Assembly: GCF_002251245.1 (NCBI RefSeq)
Contig: NZ_NPJG01000098.1
Coordinates: forward strand, 62,001-126,000
Source: Prevotella sp. P5-92
Lineage (GTDB): Bacteria; Bacteroidota; Bacteroidia; Bacteroidales; Bacteroidaceae
Direction of reading: 5' to 3'
Length of the DNA: 64,000 nucleotides
In this document: in pieces, positions 9,185 to 17,248 of the stretch
How positions within the stretch are numbered: position 1 is the stretch's first letter
Layout of the letters: the number at the start of each line of letters is the position of its first letter
Made by a program: the position numbers and the translations under genes
The notes under the pieces: model-generated
What the model was told of the DNA's origin: nothing
Seen by the model: the letters and a program-made list of their open reading frames with translations, nothing else
Database searches by the model: none

Positions 9185-11640
9185 TATTTTTCTTTATTCT
9201 CTTCGGTGTTATCTATCTCAAATACTTGGTGATTCTCAACCAGTTCATCTGTCAAGACCAGATCCCACACTTCTTTTACATTGTCAACATAGTGGAAAGT
9301 GACTCCCTTCAGATACATCTCCGGTATTTCGTCAATGTCCTTTTGATTATCTTTGCAGAGTATAATGTCTTTTATCCCGGCCCTCTTTGCCGCAAGGATT
9401 TTCTCCTTTATGCCTCCTACTGGCAATACTTTTCCACGGAGGGTTATCTCGCCAGTCATCGCTACCTTGTCACGCACCTTCCGTTGGGTAAGTGCAGAGG
9501 CTATCGAAGTGGATATGGTTATTCCTGCTGACGGACCGTCCTTGGGAGTCGCTCCTTCCGGCACGTGGATATGGATATTGTAATTGTCGAAGATACGATA
9601 GTCAATGCCAAGCATATCGACATGTGACTTTACGTACTCAAGGGCAAGAATGGCCGACTCTTTCATTACATCACCGAGGTTGCCGGTAAGTGTGAGCTTC
9701 GAGCCTTTTCCCTTGCTAAGGCTTGTCTCTATGAACAGAATGTCGCCACCCACGCTGGTCCATGCCAAGCCAGTAACCACGCCAGCATAGTCGTTACCTT
9801 GATAAATATCACGATAATATGGCGGCTTGCCTAACAATTCCTCTATCTCAAGAGGCGTAATCTTGGCAAAAGGCAAATGCCCCTCTGAAGCGTATCTGAA
9901 CGCCACTTTTCTCAGTGTCTTGTCTATCTGTTTTTCAAGTTGGCGCACACCGCTCTCACGGGTATATTGCTCGATGATTTTCTCAATGGCAGATTTCGAA
10001 AACGAGATCTTTCCTTTGTTTTTCAAGCCCGTAGCTTCCATCTGCCGTGGTATGAGGTGTCGTTTGGCAATCTCGATTTTCTCCTCTGTAATATAGCCTG
10101 ACACTTCGATTATTTCCATTCGGTCGAGTAGGGGACGAGGAATTGTGTTTAGGTCGTTTGCCGTGGCTATAAAGAGTACTTTCGAGAGGTCGTAATCAAC
10201 ATCAAGATAGTTGTCGTGGAAGGCGTTGTTTTGCTCAGGGTCGAGCACTTCAAGCAGTGCGGAAGCGGGATCTCCGTTCACCACACTTTGAGTTACCTTG
10301 TCAATCTCGTCAAGAATGAACACAGGATTTGATGTCTCTGCTTTCTGTATTCCCTTGATGATTCGTCCCGGCATGGCTCCGATATACGTCCGTCTATGGC
10401 CACGTATCTCAGCTTCGTCGTGAAGACCACCTAACGACACTCGCACATATTTCCTGCGTAAAGAGTCGGCTATACTTTTCCCCAAACTGGTCTTTCCTAC
10501 ACCTGGAGGTCCATAGAGGCAAATAATAGGAGATTTCAGGTCTCCCCGCAAACTCAAAACGGCAATATATTCCAATATTCTTTCCTTCACCTTCTCCATT
10601 CCATAATGAGCGCAATCCATAACTCGTTGGGCTCGTGTGAGATTATGGTCGTCTTTACTATATACTCCCCAGGGAAGTGAAGCAAAAGTCTGAAGATAAG
10701 TTAACTGTACGTTGTAATCAGGGCTTTGAGGATTAAGCTGCTCCAGTTTGTCAAGTTCTTTATGCAAGGTTGGAAGAAGAATGGTTGGAACAGTCTTGTC
10801 TCGCATCTTTTCAAGGATAGCTTCGCGTTCGGAATCTTGCTTTCCGTCAGTTATCTCCGCCTGCAGGTTCTTTATCTGCTGCTGGATGAAGTAGTTGCGT
10901 TGTTGTTCATCCAGGTCGTCGCGTGTTTTCTCGCGGATATTCTGTTTCAGTTCCTGAAGTTTCAACTCGCGATCCGTCACCTTCATCAGTCCGAAGAGAC
11001 GTTCTTTGATGTCAGACTCTCTCAGCAGGTTCAGCCTGTCGATGAAATCGAAAGGCATGTTGGTGCAGAGGTAGTTGATAGTCATCACGTCGTTTTTAAC
11101 GTTGTTTATTGCATATACGGCCTCGTCTGGAATGTCTTCGTTTATGTGAATGTACCTGTTGGTACGTTTACGAAGGTCTTCCATTGCCGCCATAAACTCC
11201 TTGTCGCCTACATGGTCGAGTATCTCTGGTGCAGGAGCGACATTTGCCATAAAGTAGGGAGAAGTAGAGTATATGTCGCCTACAGACAGACGGCCGAAGG
11301 CTTGGAGTATTGCACTGACGTTTCCTCCCGGCAACTCAAGAATCTTTATCACCCTTGCATATACTCCCAAGTCGAACATTTCGTTTCGGGAAGGGATTTC
11401 GATTTCCGGATTAAGCTGAGGTACGATAGCAATAAAGCCTTTGTTCTTTTCGTATTCGCGAACAAGGGTTAGGCTTGAATGACGTGCTACAAATATTGTT
11501 GTCACAATGCCGGGATAAGGCACGATATTTCGCGTGACCAATAGTGGGACTTGCGTAGGCATGTCTTCTCTTGACATCTCCACGAAATCGCCATCAACAT
11601 CGGCTATCATTGAGAAAGCATTATTGTGATTGTTGTCCAT
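9184..11640 (-). CDS. lon: ATP-dependent protease Lon
   Basis: Cytoplasmic AAA+ serine protease for damaged and regulatory proteins. The 818-residue protein has a LON substrate-binding domain (about 30-230), a coiled middle, an ATPase with Walker A GPPGVGKT, and the C-terminal protease with the Ser-Lys dyad: DGPSAGIT (Ser about 704) and GGIKEK (Lys about 747). The ATG at 11640 lies only about 11 bases after the U-tract of an intrinsic terminator that ends the tRNA-Lys cluster, and I see no TAnnTTTG box between. Expression may therefore depend on read-through from the tRNA promoter or on a promoter of another type. It leads the lon-tgt-lptF/G-helicase run. Confidence 0.96.
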   Translation of the reverse strand: MDNNHNNAFSMIADVDGDFVEMSREDMPTQVPLLVTRNIVPYPGIVTTIFVARHSSLTLVREYEKNKGFIAIVPQLNPEIEIPSRNEMFDLGVYARVIKILELPGGNVSAILQAFGRLSVGDIYSTSPYFMANVAPAPEILDHVGDKEFMAAMEDLRKRTNRYIHINEDIPDEAVYAINNVKNDVMTINYLCTNMPFDFIDRLNLLRESDIKERLFGLMKVTDRELKLQELKQNIREKTRDDLDEQQRNYFIQQQIKNLQAEITDGKQDSEREAILEKMRDKTVPTILLPTLHKELDKLEQLNPQSPDYNVQLTYLQTFASLPWGVYSKDDHNLTRAQRVMDCAHYGMEKVKERILEYIAVLSLRGDLKSPIICLYGPPGVGKTSLGKSIADSLRRKYVRVSLGGLHDEAEIRGHRRTYIGAMPGRIIKGIQKAETSNPVFILDEIDKVTQSVVNGDPASALLEVLDPEQNNAFHDNYLDVDYDLSKVLFIATANDLNTIPRPLLDRMEIIEVSGYITEEKIEIAKRHLIPRQMEATGLKNKGKISFSKSAIEKIIEQYTRESGVRQLEKQIDKTLRKVAFRYASEGHLPFAKITPLEIEELLGKPPYYRDIYQGNDYAGVVTGLAWTSVGGDILFIETSLSKGKGSKLTLTGNLGDVMKESAILALEYVKSHVDMLGIDYRIFDNYNIHIHVPEGATPKDGPSAGITISTSIASALTQRKVRDKVAMTGEITLRGKVLPVGGIKEKILAAKRAGIKDIILCKDNQKDIDEIPEMYLKGVTFHYVDNVKEVWDLVLTDELVENHQVFEIDNTEENKEK

Positions 11641-11650
11641 TGCTGTATCT

Positions 11651-11690
11651 TAAAAAAAATGATGGCAAACATCTAAAGGATGCTGCCATC
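11651..11690 (-). terminator. Intrinsic terminator between tRNA-Lys cluster and lon
   Basis: Read on the minus strand, GATGGCA-G-CATC, a CTTTA loop, then GATG-TT-TGCCATC form a strong stem, followed directly by eight T (plus-strand A-run 11652-11659). The T-run ends about 10 bases before the lon ATG, so it can act as a valve on lon. Confidence 0.82.
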
Positions 11691-11703
11691 ACACTGTTGT
11701 TTG

Positions 11704-11776
11704 TACGCCTGCAGGGGCTCGAACCCTGGACACCCTGATTAAGAGTCAGGTGCTCTACCAACTGAGCTACAAGCGC
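11704..11776 (-). tRNA. tRNA-Lys(CTT), copy 3 of the cluster
   Basis: A 73-nt cloverleaf on the minus strand: acceptor GCGCTTG/CAGGCGT with G-T closing pair, D-arm GCTC/GAGC, anticodon stem CCTGA/TCAGG around loop CTCTTAA (anticodon CTT, reads AAG), T-arm CAGGG/CCCTG with TTCGAGC. CCA is not encoded. The sequence is identical to the two other copies; this copy is closest to the terminator. Confidence 0.97.
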
Positions 11777-11797
11777 TCCTGATCTTATTGTTTTTCG

Positions 11798-11870
11798 TAC
11801 GCCTGCAGGGGCTCGAACCCTGGACACCCTGATTAAGAGTCAGGTGCTCTACCAACTGAGCTACAAGCGC
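11798..11870 (-). tRNA. tRNA-Lys(CTT), copy 2 of the cluster
   Basis: Identical 73-nt sequence to its neighbours with anticodon CTT in loop CTCTTAA; separated by 21 bases from the 11704 copy and 38 bases from the 11909 copy. Confidence 0.97.
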
Positions 11871-11908
11871 TAAATAGAGACGATTTGGATATTTCCATTC
11901 AAAAGATG

Positions 11909-11981
11909 TACGCCTGCAGGGGCTCGAACCCTGGACACCCTGATTAAGAGTCAGGTGCTCTACCAACTGAGCTACAAGCGC
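11909..11981 (-). tRNA. tRNA-Lys(CTT), copy 1 of the cluster (promoter-proximal)
   Basis: Identical 73-nt sequence with anticodon CTT. It starts 23 bases after the -7 box at 12005-12012, so it is the first gene transcribed. Confidence 0.97.
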
Positions 11982-12004
11982 ATCACTTTCGTGTTTTGCG
12001 GGTG

Positions 12005-12036
12005 CAAAGGTACTGCTTTTTTTTATAACAACCAAA
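12005..12036 (-). promoter_or_regulatory. Promoter of the tRNA-Lys cluster
   Basis: Minus strand -7 box TACCTTTG (12012-12005) and -33 TTTG (12036-12033) with exactly 20 bases between. It matches the Bacteroidota consensus and is well placed for the first tRNA. Confidence 0.8.
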
Positions 12037-12220
12037 TTTTTTCCATTTTTTTTTGTTTTTTCTCTACTTTTTCTTTCCTTAATATATATAATAAGGTGAA
12101 TAATATTATTAAATGTATGAATCTTGCCTTCTTTTGTCAAAGAATCTATGATTTAGACTTCAGAAATTGTTAAATTATGCTTGGTCGTAATCAACGTTAT
12201 GATAAATATAGTTTTTATTT

Positions 12221-12253
12221 TTCTAACCAAGGATATATCTCCCTTGGTTAGAA
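12221..12253. terminator. 12-bp perfect hairpin after the zinc-ribbon gene
   Basis: TTCTAACCAAGG (12221-12232) pairs perfectly with CCTTGGTTAGAA (12242-12253) around a 9-nt loop. It lies 43 bases after the zinc-ribbon stop. There is no T-run on the minus-strand exit side, so it may be a 3'-end stabiliser or Rho-assisted site, not a classical intrinsic terminator. Confidence 0.5.
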
Positions 12254-12265
12254 ATAACTCGGTAA

Positions 12266-12298
12266 CTTGTCAACTATCAATAATCTTGTCAACTATCA
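12266..12298 (-). repeat. 19-bp-period tandem repeat starting at the zinc-ribbon stop codon
   Basis: TGATAGTTGACAAG occurs twice on the minus strand (12298-12285 and 12279-12266), separated by 5 bases. The first TGA is the stop codon of the zinc-ribbon gene. Confidence 0.85.
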
Positions 12299-13453
12299 TT
12301 GAACTATTCTTTGCATATTCAGTTCAGTGATTTTGTCGTCTGAAGAGATTTTTGCAGAAATCTTATACGTGTTGAATGAGTTGTCAGATGGATCTGTACA
12401 TTCTGTAGTTTGGTCAACGGAGAAATTGACGCTGTATGAGAACGAGCCATTGCCATCGTCTTTTTTCTCAATCTTCCAGTCGTTGTTCATTCTGTATTCA
12501 ATCCTTGACACTTCAGGGTTCTGGTGCAGTTTATTCATATAGCCGATGACATCTGTCTTCGACGCGTTTGCCTTATGTAGGAAACTTGTCATGATATTGT
12601 CAACACAAGAAGTCAGTGTTGGTTCGTCTCCATTTCCTAGGGCATTGAAGAACGTAGAGAACAGATTGCTGACACGAGCCTTGTCGTCGTTGTTCACTTT
12701 TTTTGCATCCAGTTGCGTGTAAGCGTCGTTAGCCTGGTCAATATACATTCCGTCAGCGTGTTCATCAATGTATTTCTGATATGCTTCAATGGTGTTTTTC
12801 TGTGAAGCTTCAATCCAGTCGAGAGAGTCAATCATGATTTTTGCCTCAGCTACATAGATACTGTTAGGATGCAGCTGTAGGTATCTCAACAAAGCTGATT
12901 TAGAGCCACTTGCCACGGCATTAGTCCAGTCGCCATCCACCTTTTTCAGCTGTTCCAGATGGCTTATTATCGAGTCTCTGTGTTCTGATGGAGCATCGAC
13001 ATACATGTCGAGGTAGTTTTGTACTACAGCCGGTTCAGAACTTGTCATTGCGTTTTGATAGGCCTCTATTTCGTTCTTTATCTGCGTCGATTTATAGAAA
13101 TAGAGTCCTACGAAGACAATAGCCAAGGCTATTATGAACGAAACGCCCCAGGGAGTATAAGACTTTTTACTTTTTCCCGTGCTTGCAGACTGTGGTGCTT
13201 TTGTCTTTGAATCAGAATCGCCTGTCACGTCGTCTTTTTCCGTTCCATTCCTGCTATTGCCAGAGACTGTTGTCGAGCTGTCTTGGATTAACGGACAGTG
13301 GCAGTTGGGACAAAGAGTAAGATCCTTGAAGACTATCTCTCCACATTCCGGGCACGTTGTGATGTTCCCAGCAATGCCTACTCCACAACTTGGACATGTA
13401 GCGGCCTTGTCGCTTACCTGATGGCCGCACTCAGGACATTTTATTATTGCCAT
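12296..13453 (-). CDS. Double zinc-ribbon membrane-anchored protein of unknown function
   Basis: Not recognised as a named protein. Two zinc ribbons lie at the N-terminus: Cys 6, 9, 20, 23 and Cys 34, 37, 48, 51. A Ser/Asp-rich linker (55-95) leads to a single transmembrane helix at about 102-120. The rest (121-385) is alpha-helical with repeated short helices that resemble TPR-like spacing, ending in a region (about 260-385) with the look of an NTF2-like or DUF4878-type domain. Topology would put the ribbons in the cytoplasm and the C-terminal part outside. It lies 81 bases after the GH25 gene on the same strand and may be cotranscribed with it. A role as an envelope sensor or scaffold is only a guess. 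Confidence 0.75.
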   Translation of the reverse strand: MAIIKCPECGHQVSDKAATCPSCGVGIAGNITTCPECGEIVFKDLTLCPNCHCPLIQDSSTTVSGNSRNGTEKDDVTGDSDSKTKAPQSASTGKSKKSYTPWGVSFIIALAIVFVGLYFYKSTQIKNEIEAYQNAMTSSEPAVVQNYLDMYVDAPSEHRDSIISHLEQLKKVDGDWTNAVASGSKSALLRYLQLHPNSIYVAEAKIMIDSLDWIEASQKNTIEAYQKYIDEHADGMYIDQANDAYTQLDAKKVNNDDKARVSNLFSTFFNALGNGDEPTLTSCVDNIMTSFLHKANASKTDVIGYMNKLHQNPEVSRIEYRMNNDWKIEKKDDGNGSFSYSVNFSVDQTTECTDPSDNSFNTYKISAKISSDDKITELNMQRIVQ

Positions 13454-13500
13454 ATTTATTCTTTTATTTATTATTCTTTTCCTTTAGAGTCACTTGTTTC

Positions 13501-13545
13501 GAAGTCTGAACTTACTTATGTCGAAGTCTGAACTTTACTTATGTC
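13501..13545 (-). repeat. 22/23-bp tandem repeat spanning the GH25 stop codon
   Basis: Two adjacent units (13501-13522 and 13523-13545) differ by a single T; each contains, on the minus strand, CATAAGTAA, i.e. the last codons and stop of the GH25 gene. A decayed third start is seen just outside (13490s). Confidence 0.9.
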
Positions 13546-14227
13546 TATACCTTATTTCTTTCAGCCCATGTTGTCCGACAAACCTGCTTTTATCGATGTA
13601 ACCATTCACTCCGACGATACGCCCTTTGCACGTATATTGCCACATCAGGTATTCACGGTCGTCTGCGAGGACGGGCTCTTTGTCGTTGTATTGGGCAATC
13701 ATCAGCGGATAGCCGTCGATTTTGCCCACGAGCCATTTGTTATAGAAATTTGTAAAAGTATATAAAAGAGGTTTCTGCTTGTAAGTTTGCTCAACTAAAT
13801 CGAGAAACTTCAACAGAGAATCGCAAAACTCCTCGGTAGGGAGTCCGCTTTTTGTCTCTATGTCTATCATGGGGATGAGATCCTGCTCCCCAGGGCGACA
13901 TTGCGTCATGAAGTTTTCGAGTTGCTTTTGCTGCTCGGTTTTCGGCCTATAGAAATGGTAGCTGCCCACCTTCAGTCCATATTTATGAGCCAGCGTAATG
14001 TTGTTCTCATACCTTTCGTCAATTCTGTCGCCACCTTCAGTTGCCTTGAGATAAACGTATGCCATTTTTGTGTTTTCGCCTACCGTTTCCCAAAACACCT
14101 CACCCTGGTAGTGACTAAGGTCTATTCCGTGTACATGTGTACACGTATCTTCACACTGTTCATACAAATTTTGCCCTTTTGCGGCAATTGACAGGCCTAA
14201 AAAGGCCAATAATATCAGTTTTTTCAT
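13535..14227 (-). CDS. GH25 family lysozyme-like muramidase, secreted
   Basis: Predicted to hydrolyse N-acetylmuramyl beta-1,4 linkages in peptidoglycan. The start at 14227 gives MKKLILLAF with a signal peptide to about residue 19 (AKGQ); the longer frame from 14251 would run over the -7 box. GH25 hallmarks are GIDLSHYQG near residues 33-41, with the first catalytic Asp, and MIDIET (the D-x-E motif) at about 130. The mature domain of about 210 residues is standard. It is transcribed away from the C11 peptidase gene from a shared 80-bp divergent promoter region. The role could be wall remodelling or action on competitors' or diet-borne peptidoglycan. Confidence 0.88.
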   Translation of the reverse strand: MKKLILLAFLGLSIAAKGQNLYEQCEDTCTHVHGIDLSHYQGEVFWETVGENTKMAYVYLKATEGGDRIDERYENNITLAHKYGLKVGSYHFYRPKTEQQKQLENFMTQCRPGEQDLIPMIDIETKSGLPTEEFCDSLLKFLDLVEQTYKQKPLLYTFTNFYNKWLVGKIDGYPLMIAQYNDKEPVLADDREYLMWQYTCKGRIVGVNGYIDKSRFVGQHGLKEIRYRHK

Positions 14228-14248
14228 GTTATATTTCAAATTTAGGTG

Positions 14249-14256
14249 CAAAGATA
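14249..14256 (-). promoter_or_regulatory. -7 box for the GH25 gene
   Basis: Minus-strand TATCTTTG, 22 bases upstream of the GH25 ATG. No good TTTG at the expected -33 distance was seen. Confidence 0.6.
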
Positions 14257-14278
14257 CAAACTAATAACAAAAAAATTG

Positions 14279-14286
14279 TATCTTTG
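14279..14286 (+). promoter_or_regulatory. -7 box for the C11 peptidase gene
   Basis: Plus-strand TATCTTTG, 18 bases upstream of the ATG at 14305. It lies 22 bases from the opposed GH25 -7 box, so the two promoters are back to back. Confidence 0.6.
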
Positions 14287-14304
14287 CACAAAAAAGTTGA
14301 TTAT

Positions 14305-15498
14305 ATGAAATATTTATTAACCGTATTATGCGGATTTATGCTGTTTGCCAGCTGTAATGAAGACAATGAAGCGACTAATGACACTGAGTCGAAAGAAAAC
14401 ACCGTGATTGTTTATGTCACCGGTGACAACTCCTTAAATGATTTCGTTGACGAGAATGTGAACGATGCCATTTCAGCCACTGAGCATTTGGACGACAGCT
14501 GCCGCCTTGTTATGATTGTTGACAAGCGATATGCGAAACCATATATTCTCGAGGTGAAAAAGGGCGTTGTGGAAAAGAGGACGGATTACGATAAAGATTT
14601 CACTATGACGGATCCTGCGGAGATGAAAGAGGTGTTGACTTCTGTCATGAATGAACATAAGTCAAATAATTTTGGACTTCTCCTGTGGGGACATTCCACT
14701 GGTTGGTTTATCGAATCAGACAGTGTCAAGACCCGCGGCTATGGTCCTGACAGTGAAAGTGGGACTGGGCAGACCTCATCGAAATGGATCAACTTCCCTA
14801 CCCTCGCCTCCGTGTTGGAATCTCTTCCCCTAAAGTTTGAATACATCATTGGCGACTGTTGCCTCCTTCAGTGCGCCGAGGTGGCGTACGAGCTCCGCAA
14901 CTCAACACACTACCTGATAGGAAGTCCTGCAGAGACGACGAGTGTCGGTTTCCCTTATAAGCAGATTGTCCCTTACTTGTTTGATTTTTCAGAATCATCA
15001 TACTTCAAGATAGCCGACATCGGAAACCACTATTATTATGATACTGAAGAAATAACGTTGCCCTTGTCGGTAGTCAAAACCTCAGCCATGCAGGACCTGG
15101 CTTCCGCCACCAAGGGCGTGATAGAGGCAGGGGCTCTCCCCTACCCTGTAAGCACATCTGATGCTGTTTATTATTTCAAATGGTATGATAAGAAAAACGT
15201 CAAGACCCCGATAATGTATGACATAAGAAGCATCATGAAGCGCAATGTGGCTACAAACCATTATACCCAATGGGAGAAGGCGCTTGACGCGGCCGTGATT
15301 TACAAGAAGCGCTGCAACAAGTGGATCACCTCATACCAATGGACCGACGACTTTGCGGTCACCGACGACAATTACGGCGGCATGAGTATGTATTTTCCGA
15401 TGGAGAAGATGGACGGAATGCCCTATTACGACTGCAATGAAAACATAAAGAAGATGCAGTGGTATGAGGCGGCTGGAATAGACAAATATACGAAATAA
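14305..15498 (+). CDS. Clostripain-like (C11) cysteine peptidase lipoprotein
   Basis: Putative surface or periplasmic cysteine peptidase. The start at 14305 gives a lipoprotein signal with lipobox FASC (Cys17); an upstream extension of the frame lacks a signal and crosses the promoter. The 397-residue protein shows the C11 pattern: VIVYVTGDNSL near the N-terminus, the catalytic His in LLLWGHSTGW, and the catalytic Cys in IIGDCCLLQCAEVAYEL after a beta strand. C11 enzymes prefer Arg/Lys at P1, but the specificity here is unknown. It precedes glnS by 34 bases with no visible promoter between, so read-through is possible. Confidence 0.87.
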   Translation: MKYLLTVLCGFMLFASCNEDNEATNDTESKENTVIVYVTGDNSLNDFVDENVNDAISATEHLDDSCRLVMIVDKRYAKPYILEVKKGVVEKRTDYDKDFTMTDPAEMKEVLTSVMNEHKSNNFGLLLWGHSTGWFIESDSVKTRGYGPDSESGTGQTSSKWINFPTLASVLESLPLKFEYIIGDCCLLQCAEVAYELRNSTHYLIGSPAETTSVGFPYKQIVPYLFDFSESSYFKIADIGNHYYYDTEEITLPLSVVKTSAMQDLASATKGVIEAGALPYPVSTSDAVYYFKWYDKKNVKTPIMYDIRSIMKRNVATNHYTQWEKALDAAVIYKKRCNKWITSYQWTDDFAVTDDNYGGMSMYFPMEKMDGMPYYDCNENIKKMQWYEAAGIDKYTK

Positions 15499-15532
15499 CG
15501 ACAATAAAACAGAGACACATAACATTAAAGAA

Positions 15533-17248
15533 ATGGAAACAAAGAAGACAACAGAAAACGAAGAGAAGAAAAATCTTAGTTTCGTAGAACAGATTGTAGA
15601 AGGCGAACTGGAAAAAGGCAAGAACGGAGGACGCATTCAGACACGTTTTCCGCCAGAGCCCAATGGATACATCCATATAGGACACGCGAAGGCGATATGC
15701 ATGGATTTCGGTGTGGCTGACAGGAATAACGGCGTCTGCAACTTGAGATTTGACGACACCAATCCTTCTAAGGAGGATACAGAATACGTTGATTCAATAC
15801 TTCACGACATAGAATGGCTTGGATTCAAGTGGGGAAATGTCTATTATGCTTCCGACTACTTCGAGAAGCTGTGGGACTTTGCCGTATGGCTGATAAAGAA
15901 AGGCCTGGCTTACATTGACGAGCAGACCTCGGAGCAGATAGCACAGCAGAAAGGCACGCCCACCACACCGGGCATTGCCAGCCCATACCGTGACCGTCCC
16001 GTGGAGGAGAGTCTGCGACTGTTCGAACTGATGAACACTCCCGATGCTGTTGAAGGCTCGATGGTGTTGAGGGCGAAGTTGGATATGGCAAATCCCAACA
16101 TGCACTTCCGCGACCCAGTAATCTATCGTATCATCCACATACCGCATCATCGCACTGGCACGAAATGGCACGCTTATCCGATGTATGACTTCGCTCACGG
16201 ACAGAGCGACTACTTCGAGGGTGTGACTCACTCCATCTGCACCCTTGAGTTTGTGCCTCACCGTCCGTTATACGACAAGTTTATCGACCTCCTCAAGGAG
16301 ATGAACGGCGAGACGGATAACATAGCCGACAACCGTCCACGACAGATAGAGTTCAATCGCCTGAACCTTACATACACGGTGATGAGCAAGCGCAAGCTGC
16401 ATACGCTTGTAGATGAGAAGCTCGTGAGCGGATGGGATGACCCTCGCATGCCTACCATATGCGGAATGCGTCGCCGCGGCTATTCGGCACAGAGCATCCG
16501 TAACTTCATCGACTCTATCGGATACACAAAGTTTGACGCTCTTAACGACTACGCCCTCCTTGAGGCAGCCGTGCGCGACGACCTCAACAAGAAGGCTTGC
16601 CGTGTGTCAGCCGTGCTGAATCCCGTGAAGCTCATTATCACCAACTATCCAGAAGGCAAGACAGAAGAGCTTGAGGCCATAAACAACCCCGAAAACGAGG
16701 CCGACGGCACACACACCATCACGTTCAGCCGTGAACTTTGGATAGAGCGTGAGGACTTCATGGAGGACGCTCCGAAGAAGTTCTTCCGCCTGTCGCCCGA
16801 CAAGGAAGTAAGACTAAAGAATGCGTATATAATAAAATGTAAGGGATGCAAGAAGGACGAGGAAGGCAATGTCGTCGAGATCTATGCTGAGTACGACCCG
16901 ACGAGCAAGAGCGGCATGGAAGGAGCCAACCGTAAGGTGAAGGGCACCCTCCACTGGTTGAGCGTAGGCCACTGCAAGAAAGCTGAGGTAAGGCTTTACG
17001 ACCGCCTGTTTGAGGTAGAGAACCCTTCTGCCGACGACAGAGACTTCCGTGAGCTGCTCAATCCAAACTCTCTGACTGTTCTGGACAACTGCTACGTGGA
17101 AGGCTACCTTGCCGAGAAGAAAGTCGGCGACTTCCTACAGTTCCAGAGAATAGGATATTTTACGATCGACCCCGATTCTACCCCAGAGCATCTCGTGTTC
17201 AACCGCACGGTCGGATTAAAAGACACGTGGGCAAAGATGAATAAATAA
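15533..17248 (+). CDS. glnS: Glutaminyl-tRNA synthetase
   Basis: Charges tRNA-Gln directly. Class I signatures are clear: HIGHAKAI near residues 47-54 and the KMSKS equivalent VMSKRKL near 284-290. The catalytic Rossmann fold is followed by the anticodon-binding beta-barrel domain (residues about 340-571). At 571 residues it is close to E. coli GlnRS (554), with a 15-residue Lys/Glu-rich N-terminal addition. The next gene's ATG follows the stop codon with no gap, so it heads a glnS-TPR-dedA-manC run. Confidence 0.96.
   Translation: METKKTTENEEKKNLSFVEQIVEGELEKGKNGGRIQTRFPPEPNGYIHIGHAKAICMDFGVADRNNGVCNLRFDDTNPSKEDTEYVDSILHDIEWLGFKWGNVYYASDYFEKLWDFAVWLIKKGLAYIDEQTSEQIAQQKGTPTTPGIASPYRDRPVEESLRLFELMNTPDAVEGSMVLRAKLDMANPNMHFRDPVIYRIIHIPHHRTGTKWHAYPMYDFAHGQSDYFEGVTHSICTLEFVPHRPLYDKFIDLLKEMNGETDNIADNRPRQIEFNRLNLTYTVMSKRKLHTLVDEKLVSGWDDPRMPTICGMRRRGYSAQSIRNFIDSIGYTKFDALNDYALLEAAVRDDLNKKACRVSAVLNPVKLIITNYPEGKTEELEAINNPENEADGTHTITFSRELWIEREDFMEDAPKKFFRLSPDKEVRLKNAYIIKCKGCKKDEEGNVVEIYAEYDPTSKSGMEGANRKVKGTLHWLSVGHCKKAEVRLYDRLFEVENPSADDRDFRELLNPNSLTVLDNCYVEGYLAEKKVGDFLQFQRIGYFTIDPDSTPEHLVFNRTVGLKDTWAKMNK

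Larger units (their letters stand above)
11982..12295. other. Intergenic region between tRNA cluster and zinc-ribbon gene
   Basis: About 310 bases, very AT-rich. It holds the tRNA promoter, a 12-bp perfect hairpin (12221-12253) and the tail repeat of the zinc-ribbon gene. No convincing coding sequence was seen in the rest; the reading frames through the tRNAs are not genes. Confidence 0.7.

Noticed and set aside
10726..11472. 248-codon frame opposite lon
   Set aside because: Antisense to the conserved lon coding region; rich in Phe/Val/His as expected for a shadow frame.
11739..12140. Open frames through the tRNA-Lys cluster with repeated peptides
   Set aside because: They are translations of the three identical tRNA genes.
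14137..14304. Upstream extension of the C11 peptidase gene
   Set aside because: It would cross the back-to-back promoter boxes and remove the lipoprotein signal from the N-terminus.
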